Below are positions 6,711 through 11,604 of a stretch of DNA of 11,604 nucleotides, piece by piece. The stretch covers positions 1 to 11,604 of the forward strand of contig PFEG01000039.1 in assembly GCA_002793885.1 (NCBI GenBank). Reading direction: 5' to 3'. A program made the translations under genes and the position numbers. How positions within the stretch are numbered: position 1 is the stretch's first letter; every line of letters begins with the position of its first letter. Under the pieces are notes generated by a model. That model saw nothing but the letters and a program-made list of their open reading frames with translations. It did not search any database and was not told where the DNA came from. This DNA is from Candidatus Saccharibacteria bacterium CG10_big_fil_rev_8_21_14_0_10_47_8 (GTDB lineage: Bacteria; Patescibacteriota; Saccharimonadia; Saccharimonadales; UBA10212).

Positions 6711-8790
6711 ATTGAGCCAGGAATTCGTTAAATAGTTTAACGGCTGTAGCGTAAAAAATCGGTACGGTTTCCTCGTTGATATTGACTCGGTAGGTTAGCA
6801 TTCTACAGTAGTGAACGGCTTCGTGGAATAAGATCCCCCGGTAGTCTTTAGGCGCTAGTTGTTTTTTTAATGAGGCATCAAATAAACGGGATATCTCAGC
6901 GTACTTATGTGATTTAGAATCCTCAAAATTGATAAGATTTTCTTTGAGTTCACATTTTTGCAGCTGGATTAGGAATTCATAACCCGAATGAAGTGATTGA
7001 TAGAGTTTGCCGAAATCAACAACCTTTGAAGATACTTGGTTTTCGTTGTTGGGATCCAGAAGCAAGAAATCACCTTCTTCAGAAACTATTAGGTTATCAA
7101 CAGTCAGATCACCGTGGATGGGTGTCTCGTTGTAACTGGATAGCTCCTGCATTATTTTTTTACTACTTTTTATCTTTTCTACAACTTGGAGCACGTTCAG
7201 ATACTTCTGACCGTTAACAATAATATTCGGATACTTAGCCAAATCATTAATTTGTTTGCTCAAAGCAGCCGTATCGTTTACCTTACTAACGACTTTTTGG
7301 TCAATATAATTTTCTAGGTTTTTTTGGCCATTACGGGCTGGCCTTTCCTTATAGACCGATTTTTCTAAGAACGAAACAACTTTCTTGAGAACGCTAAAAC
7401 CATCAGATGCGGAGTGTGAGTGTATGTAGTCAAATAACGGGAAAAACTCTTCGTGGTAGGCGAGGTCAAAGTAGTAATAATGGTCATTTTTTTCCTGGTG
7501 GACTACCTTTGGCAGGTTGGGTAAGTCCTGGTGCGAAATTAACCATTCGGCTTGATCTTCAAGTTTATCTGAGTATTGGAGAAGTGAGATTTTTTTAACT
7601 CGCATTTCCTGGTTTTGCCAAACCAGCATGGTGTGAGCGTTTGAGCCGCCACGGAAGGATTTAATGAGTTTGAATTTATCTTCCAATTCAGCATGTGTTA
7701 AGATTTGGTTTATTTTTTCGCCCTGGAAGTAGGCATCTAAAAAATGCGAAAGCTCCTGGCTGACATTTTTCTCACGGTATAGTTTGTTGATGAGCATATG
7801 TTCGGTGGGCAGCTCCTGCTGGCCGCCGATGCGCTGCTTGATAAGCACGCCCAGTCCTATTAACGAGATTGGAACAACCATGACGAGCCATATCAATGAC
7901 GCGAACACACTGGCTGAGCTTAGGTGGACGCTGTCCAAAAGCTGGGTAACAATCAGGTGAAATGTACCAATATAACCAGGACCGGCGGGAGCGCTAACTC
8001 CGGCGTATGATGACTGGGTAGTATACCAAGCCTTTGCGGCATCCAACCCATGGAAAAAGGCCAGGGCGACAACTACGGTAGACGCGAAATAAGCCACCCA
8101 CATAACCAGCGAAAGCAAAAAATACTTTCGTAGGGCTTTCTTATTGGACAGCATTAATTTTGTTCCATAAATACCAGACCAAGCCATGAACCTTAAGCGG
8201 TTGCTTATGCTCTGATTGAACATACCGCTAAGCGTGTGAACGAGCTTAAGTATAATTTTATTTTCTGAGTGAAGGGCATAAATCAGAAGTGACAAAACGG
8301 CCGACAGAATCAATACGCCAACACCAATGTGGGTAAGTGTAGTGAAACTTGAAGAGCTATCTTTAAAAAGCAGACCGGCACTTATAAAACATAATCCTAA
8401 AATAAAGCCGTCGATGATACGCTCGATTATTATCGACACAAAAACAGCGGTCTTACTGATATAAAGGGCGTCCCCAATATATACGGCCCGGATTAATTCG
8501 CCAATTCTAAAAGGTAAAAGCGTGTTAAATAAAAATCCTACGGATAGACCTTTGAATAAAGTGGTTGTACCAGCCTGACGGATATTATTTATCAGCAGTC
8601 GGGACTTGTAGGCCCGCAGAAAGTGTGCGCCTAGCTGGATGATTACAGCTAAGGCTAAAAATAACCACAGCTTTTCGCTTAAACTGTTGCCAAACGACGG
8701 ATGCTGGTAGTGAAGAAAGTCGCGTAGATAAAATGAACCGACTATAATACCGGCTAGAAAAAGCAAAAGAAAGAAAATCTTCTGCTTCAC
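6700..8790 (-). CDS. LPG_synthase_TM (flippase-like) membrane domain fused to an APH/choline-kinase-like domain
   Basis: This 696-residue fusion starts at GTG (8788-8790), with AAGGG seven bases upstream and a GTGA overlap with the HAD gene. Residues 1-320 are polytopic and carry the hallmarks of the UPF0104/AglD/MprF-type flippase domain (PF03706): LPFRIGELIRA at 92-102, IIERIIDG at 121-128 and SAPAGPGYIGTFH at 266-278. Residues about 365-690 form a cytoplasmic kinase-like domain: GGSNAHT at 381-387 (nucleotide loop), a candidate Lys at 399/400, the catalytic loop PIHGDLTVDNLI at 557-568 (Asp561, Asn566) and the metal-binding LLLDPN at 576-581. The run DFGKLYQSLHSGYEF (592-606) is typical of phosphotransferases in capsule clusters. 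All core kinase residues seem present, so it is probably active. Usual MprF proteins carry an acyltransferase-like (lysyl transfer) domain here, not a kinase. The substrate is unknown; a lipid-linked or head-group alcohol or amine is my inference. Confidence 0.88.
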   Translation of the reverse strand: MKQKIFFLLLFLAGIIVGSFYLRDFLHYQHPSFGNSLSEKLWLFLALAVIIQLGAHFLRAYKSRLLINNIRQAGTTTLFKGLSVGFLFNTLLPFRIGELIRAVYIGDALYISKTAVFVSIIIERIIDGFILGLCFISAGLLFKDSSSSFTTLTHIGVGVLILSAVLSLLIYALHSENKIILKLVHTLSGMFNQSISNRLRFMAWSGIYGTKLMLSNKKALRKYFLLSLVMWVAYFASTVVVALAFFHGLDAAKAWYTTQSSYAGVSAPAGPGYIGTFHLIVTQLLDSVHLSSASVFASLIWLVMVVPISLIGLGVLIKQRIGGQQELPTEHMLINKLYREKNVSQELSHFLDAYFQGEKINQILTHAELEDKFKLIKSFRGGSNAHTMLVWQNQEMRVKKISLLQYSDKLEDQAEWLISHQDLPNLPKVVHQEKNDHYYYFDLAYHEEFFPLFDYIHSHSASDGFSVLKKVVSFLEKSVYKERPARNGQKNLENYIDQKVVSKVNDTAALSKQINDLAKYPNIIVNGQKYLNVLQVVEKIKSSKKIMQELSSYNETPIHGDLTVDNLIVSEEGDFLLLDPNNENQVSSKVVDFGKLYQSLHSGYEFLIQLQKCELKENLINFEDSKSHKYAEISRLFDASLKKQLAPKDYRGILFHEAVHYCRMLTYRVNINEETVPIFYATAVKLFNEFLAQYDR

Positions 8791-9341
8791 AACGTGACCC
8801 TTATGTAGGCCATGCCGGCCGCGGCCGCGGCATCGATGCCAATCTTAGTGTCTTCAAAGACTAAGCACTCGCTCGGGTCGACGCCTAGTCTCTCGGCGGC
8901 TAGTTTATAACACTCGGGATCGGGTTTGCTCTTAGCCACGTCCTCGCTGCGGATAATAACATCAAATAAATTTTCCCCAGACAGGAAATGGCTTAAGAGA
9001 CTATCAACGTTTTTAGCACTGGCGGTTGTAACCAGAGCGGTTTTATAGTGCGCTTTAGCATCCCTCAAAAAATTCAGTAAGCCAACGTTCGGTTTTACTT
9101 GCTCAAGATTCTCTTTATAAAACTCTGACTTTAAGTTTTTGATTTTTTCTACTACATGTGGGTCAGTATTGGGAGCGATTTGCTCCATCATCTCCCCAAA
9201 GCGCAGGCCGAAAAGCTGGCGGTATTTATCAGCCGAAAAAACCACTCCAGCCTTTTCAAAAGCCTGCGAATAAGCTTTTACATTAGCTTTGGTTGAGTCA
9301 AAAAGCGTACCGTCTAAATCAAATAGTAAAGCTGAAATCAT
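8787..9341 (-). CDS. HAD-superfamily phosphatase (subfamily IA type)
   Basis: I chose the ATG at 9339-9341 (184 residues). It puts the catalytic strand right at the N-terminus, as in the family, and begins four bases after the preceding gene's stop. A TTG start at 9365 would add eight residues and overlap that gene. All four HAD motifs are visible: DLDGT (nucleophile Asp8, general acid Asp10), VTTAS with Thr106, Lys139 in SKPDPE, and FEDTKIG with Asp164. The helical cap inserted after motif I (about 14-80) fits phosphoglycolate phosphatase or beta-phosphoglucomutase relatives. It acts in the cytoplasm on a small phosphorylated compound, probably a sugar or head-group phosphate; specificity cannot be read. 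The end overlaps the kinase fusion gene (GTGA), tying it to phosphate chemistry on both sides. Confidence 0.9.
   Translation of the reverse strand: MISALLFDLDGTLFDSTKANVKAYSQAFEKAGVVFSADKYRQLFGLRFGEMMEQIAPNTDPHVVEKIKNLKSEFYKENLEQVKPNVGLLNFLRDAKAHYKTALVTTASAKNVDSLLSHFLSGENLFDVIIRSEDVAKSKPDPECYKLAAERLGVDPSECLVFEDTKIGIDAAAAAGMAYIRVTL
8798..8802 (-). promoter_or_regulatory. Shine-Dalgarno supporting a GTG start
   Basis: AAGGG on the minus strand lies seven bases before GTG (8788-8790), within the last codons of the HAD phosphatase gene. It decides the start of the flippase-kinase fusion, which has no nearby ATG. Confidence 0.55.
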
Positions 9342-9345
9342 AGAA

Positions 9346-11214
9346 TTATTTATAGTGAAGGCCAAAGACTATGTCTTCGGGGACAACTCGGCCATTTACG
9401 GTCGACACCCCGTCTTTATATATATCTGGTGCGCTTAGCTGAACCGCCAAAGGGTCAGCCGGAAGCTTTGAGGCGACAATAGTAAAGCAGTATGTCTTAC
9501 CGGCCGAATCCTTAATCGCTGGGAACAAAACCGTGTAGTTGGAGTTATCGGTTATTTTAGAAGTATGCACATTTACTAGCCGTACATCGCTCTTGCAAGA
9601 TGCATCCATAACCTTCAGACTGTAGGCCGATTTTGGTTTGCGTAAGAAGGTAGAGAAAAAGACATCCAGGCCATTTAAATTATTGGATGGTGATTTAAAC
9701 GTCTGGGTAAAATTAGCACCGGTGCCTAGCATTACGTAATTATTTGCGTTGGGCTTTAGACCGAGTGAGACTTCGGTTGGCTGGTAGTTAAGAACGGAAG
9801 GGGTACACAGCTGTGCGCGCGTAATACCAGGATAGATCTGGTCGGGCGTGGGATAAATAACAACGTTAAATATGTTGGCATTTTTAGCACACAGAGACTT
9901 AGATTCAGCATAAATGTTACCTACAGTCCTTTCCTGGAAGTCGTTCTTTCCGAAACTGCCAGTAAATGGCAGTGCGTATATTAAAAATAACGCAACTGCC
10001 ACTACGTAAATAGCCGCTTGATAGCGTACTTTTTTTAGTTTGCCCACGATTTCTACGAACAGAATGCTAAATATAAACGCAAAAATCCAGTTTTGTGCAA
10101 AAAAGAACTGGGCTGGCCCAGCATCTTTATAACCAATATAAAAATCGCTGACACCGGTGCGCTTAACGACAAAAAGGAACGTTGAAAAGAAAATAGTTAA
10201 AATACTAAAAATAAAGATACTGCGGTATTTTGCCAAGTACCGCCACCCCAGGCCGAGTATGGCAATGAGCGAGATGACAACAATCGAGTCGTTTAAATAA
10301 CGGTTAATTGAAAAAAATATTTCATATAAATAAGAACGCGATACAAAAATTTCAATGGTGCGCTTGAAATTAAATGGGTGGTCTAAGTATCCGGGAATCG
10401 CGGGTACACCATTCGTTTTTATCACATATAACTGAGGCAAAAGCGCTAGCGAAAGTACAAGCAGGCTGAGCGCCGAACGGTCGGTTAAGACCAGTTTTTT
10501 AGCATTGGTCCAAATACGGCGACCTTTAATTTGCGGCCAATATCTAAGCAGTGCGAATGGCATCATAGCGTAGACAGTAACGTTGGTATAAGCACAAATT
10601 AGTATGGCTAGGTCGACTAAATAAATCTTTTTAGAATTTGCCGGCAGGTAGTGCCTGTAGATTAGCATAAGAAATGCCAAGAAAATCACAGCGAACTTCA
10701 TGTCGCCCAGTGCCCCAAGCACACCATAATCCCACGAACCCAAAGGCACGTACAAAATAAGCAGAGTGGCCAGGATCAGTGCTGGCAGCTTGATGTAACG
10801 CCTAAAGAGTGTTAACGGTAAGGCGGCTATTAAACCCAAAAAGCCGTACGAAACAAGCGAAAAACAACGGGGCAGGTTAGCAAACTCACCCCCATAAAAC
10901 AGGCTGTTTATAATAAAAGCGACTTTTTCAAGCAGGTAAAGGCCCCAAATGTAGTAACCGTTAAAGGTTGTCATTAGGGCGCTCCAAAAACCATGCCTAA
11001 TAATGTTATTGCCAAAGACACTCCCCTCTTCACCGAAGAAATTAGGCTGCCGGTAGTTATTGGGGAACCGAAGATAGAATATATAGCTGGCCAGTGCCCA
11101 TAAAATCAAAAAAAATAGACCCGATGCCACAATACGCCTGGGCCGCGAACTGTCTATGTATCGCTTAGCGCGAGTTGTAAGCCGCAAGCTCCTGCGGAGT
11201 GCCAAACGAAGCAT
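9346..11214 (-). CDS. Polytopic GT-C-like membrane protein with C-terminal beta-sandwich
   Basis: The call is 622 residues from ATG at 11212-11214, overlapping the nucleotidyltransferase gene by 50 bases. Alternatives are ATG 11250/11253 (longer overlap) and GTG 11128-11130, which has an AGG six bases upstream and no overlap; the N-terminus is therefore uncertain. A basic segment precedes helix 1 (about 29-49), and roughly ten helices follow up to about 418. The first external loop has FGEEG at about 60-64, comparable to the AEDG acidic motif I recall in some GT-C glycosyltransferases, so it may transfer sugar from a lipid-linked donor outside the membrane. Residues about 440-622 lie outside the cell. 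From about 500 they match a beta-sandwich seen at the end of other polytopic proteins, with TFKSPSNNLNGLDVFF, ITDNSNY and DSAGKTYCF motifs and a closing VNGR...EDIVFGLHY strand. Enzyme activity is inference. Confidence 0.75.
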   Translation of the reverse strand: MLRLALRRSLRLTTRAKRYIDSSRPRRIVASGLFFLILWALASYIFYLRFPNNYRQPNFFGEEGSVFGNNIIRHGFWSALMTTFNGYYIWGLYLLEKVAFIINSLFYGGEFANLPRCFSLVSYGFLGLIAALPLTLFRRYIKLPALILATLLILYVPLGSWDYGVLGALGDMKFAVIFLAFLMLIYRHYLPANSKKIYLVDLAILICAYTNVTVYAMMPFALLRYWPQIKGRRIWTNAKKLVLTDRSALSLLVLSLALLPQLYVIKTNGVPAIPGYLDHPFNFKRTIEIFVSRSYLYEIFFSINRYLNDSIVVISLIAILGLGWRYLAKYRSIFIFSILTIFFSTFLFVVKRTGVSDFYIGYKDAGPAQFFFAQNWIFAFIFSILFVEIVGKLKKVRYQAAIYVVAVALFLIYALPFTGSFGKNDFQERTVGNIYAESKSLCAKNANIFNVVIYPTPDQIYPGITRAQLCTPSVLNYQPTEVSLGLKPNANNYVMLGTGANFTQTFKSPSNNLNGLDVFFSTFLRKPKSAYSLKVMDASCKSDVRLVNVHTSKITDNSNYTVLFPAIKDSAGKTYCFTIVASKLPADPLAVQLSAPDIYKDGVSTVNGRVVPEDIVFGLHYK

Positions 11215-11604
11215 ACTCGTCGACGTATGCGGCTTGGATTTTTTTGCCATCATCAATAAGTATATTGTACAGCAGAGACAGGTAGTATTCAGGTGTTTTT
11301 TCATCGATGGGGCGCTTTAGCAGCTCTGCCGCTGAATCAAAAAAGTCTTGAGCTTTCGCGAAAAAAAATGCGCCGGTGATTGCATGGTTGGATATAGCTA
11401 CTTTCTCGGCAGTCTTAACAACCATGTCATTTGGACCAATTTGAGCAAAACTATATCTAGGGTTGGTTGCCGTGAACGTTAGCAACCCGCCATCTATGTC
11501 GCTTTTACCGTTTAGCGAATCTTCTACCATTTTGTTATAGCTTTCGCTCGAAAACCATAAGTCGCAGTCCATTACTATTAGCCCTGCCTGGGGATCTAGT
11601 TCTG
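11165..11604 (-). CDS. Nucleotidyltransferase (sugar-nucleotide pyrophosphorylase-like), C-terminal part
   Basis: The frame is open through the right edge, so the N-terminus with the nucleotide-binding GxGxR-type loop is outside the window; about 146 residues are visible. LIVMDCDLWF carries the Asp-x-Asp metal site. A DGGLLTF stretch, then NPRYSFAQI, VVKTAEKVAISNHAITGAFFF and the closing YASFGTPQELAAY, are the typical second half of small NTP_transferase proteins (glucose-1-phosphate nucleotidyltransferase, HddC and LicC relatives). It would couple a phosphorylated sugar or head group to a nucleotide in the cytoplasm. Cys in the DCD motif, where Ala is common, is a mild oddity. It lies first of the visible minus-strand genes, upstream of a HAD phosphatase and a kinase domain, which suits a shared activated-precursor pathway. 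The substrate is unknown. Confidence 0.85.
   Translation of the reverse strand, partial: ELDPQAGLIVMDCDLWFSSESYNKMVEDSLNGKSDIDGGLLTFTATNPRYSFAQIGPNDMVVKTAEKVAISNHAITGAFFFAKAQDFFDSAAELLKRPIDEKTPEYYLSLLYNILIDDGKKIQAAYVDEYASFGTPQELAAYNSR

Noticed and set aside
9342..9365. TTG start for the HAD phosphatase
   Set aside because: It adds eight residues before the normal start of the HAD fold and lies in the coding end of the previous gene; the ATG at 9341 fits better.
1..11604. Recoded UGA, CRISPR array, insertion sequence or tRNA
   Set aside because: TGA ends genes in the expected places; no spaced direct repeats, transposase motifs, terminal inverted repeats or cloverleaf were seen.

Overview
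The window looks like part of a cell-surface polysaccharide and envelope locus from a small-genome bacterium, most likely of the Patescibacteria (CPR), possibly Saccharibacteria (TM7). The evidence is indirect. Base composition is moderate to AT-leaning, and genes are packed with ATGA/GTGA overlaps. A secreted protein combines a lysozyme-like region with DUF5648-type repeats, a style I associate with Saccharibacteria. TGA is used as an ordinary stop (for example at 281-283, 2053-2055 and 5600-5602), which argues against the CPR lineages that recode UGA. No rRNA, tRNA or marker gene confirms the assignment.

Left, plus strand (2-3332): three translationally coupled genes. These are the C-terminal end of an unidentified coiled-coil protein, a tandem two-domain GT2 glycosyltransferase, and a WsaF-like GT4-type (rhamnosyltransferase-like) glycosyltransferase. 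Together they look like the end of an O-antigen, rhamnan or S-layer-glycan assembly operon.

Right, minus strand (11604 down to 3319): eight genes, all reading leftward. In transcription order they are: a sugar-nucleotide-type nucleotidyltransferase (5' end outside the window), a polytopic GT-C-like membrane protein with a C-terminal beta-sandwich, a HAD phosphatase, a large fusion of an LPG_synthase_TM (flippase-like) membrane domain with an APH/choline-kinase-like domain, a GtrA-family membrane protein, a membrane-anchored Ser/Thr-rich stalk protein with an Ig-like head, a secreted cysteine-rich lysozyme-like/DUF5648 protein, and a SAM-dependent methyltransferase. The last gene converges on the plus-strand operon and the two stop codons overlap within a near-palindrome.

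Working model (inference): the nucleotidyltransferase, HAD phosphatase and kinase domain would make or recycle an activated phosphorylated building block. The flippase-like domain, GtrA and the GT-C-like protein would move or attach lipid-linked sugars across the membrane. The stalk/Ig protein and the secreted DUF5648 protein are surface products of the same region. The kinase-membrane fusion and the co-translated surface pair are the parts most worth following up. There is no mobile element, CRISPR array or RNA gene that I can support. No gene-free stretch exceeds about 100 bases.
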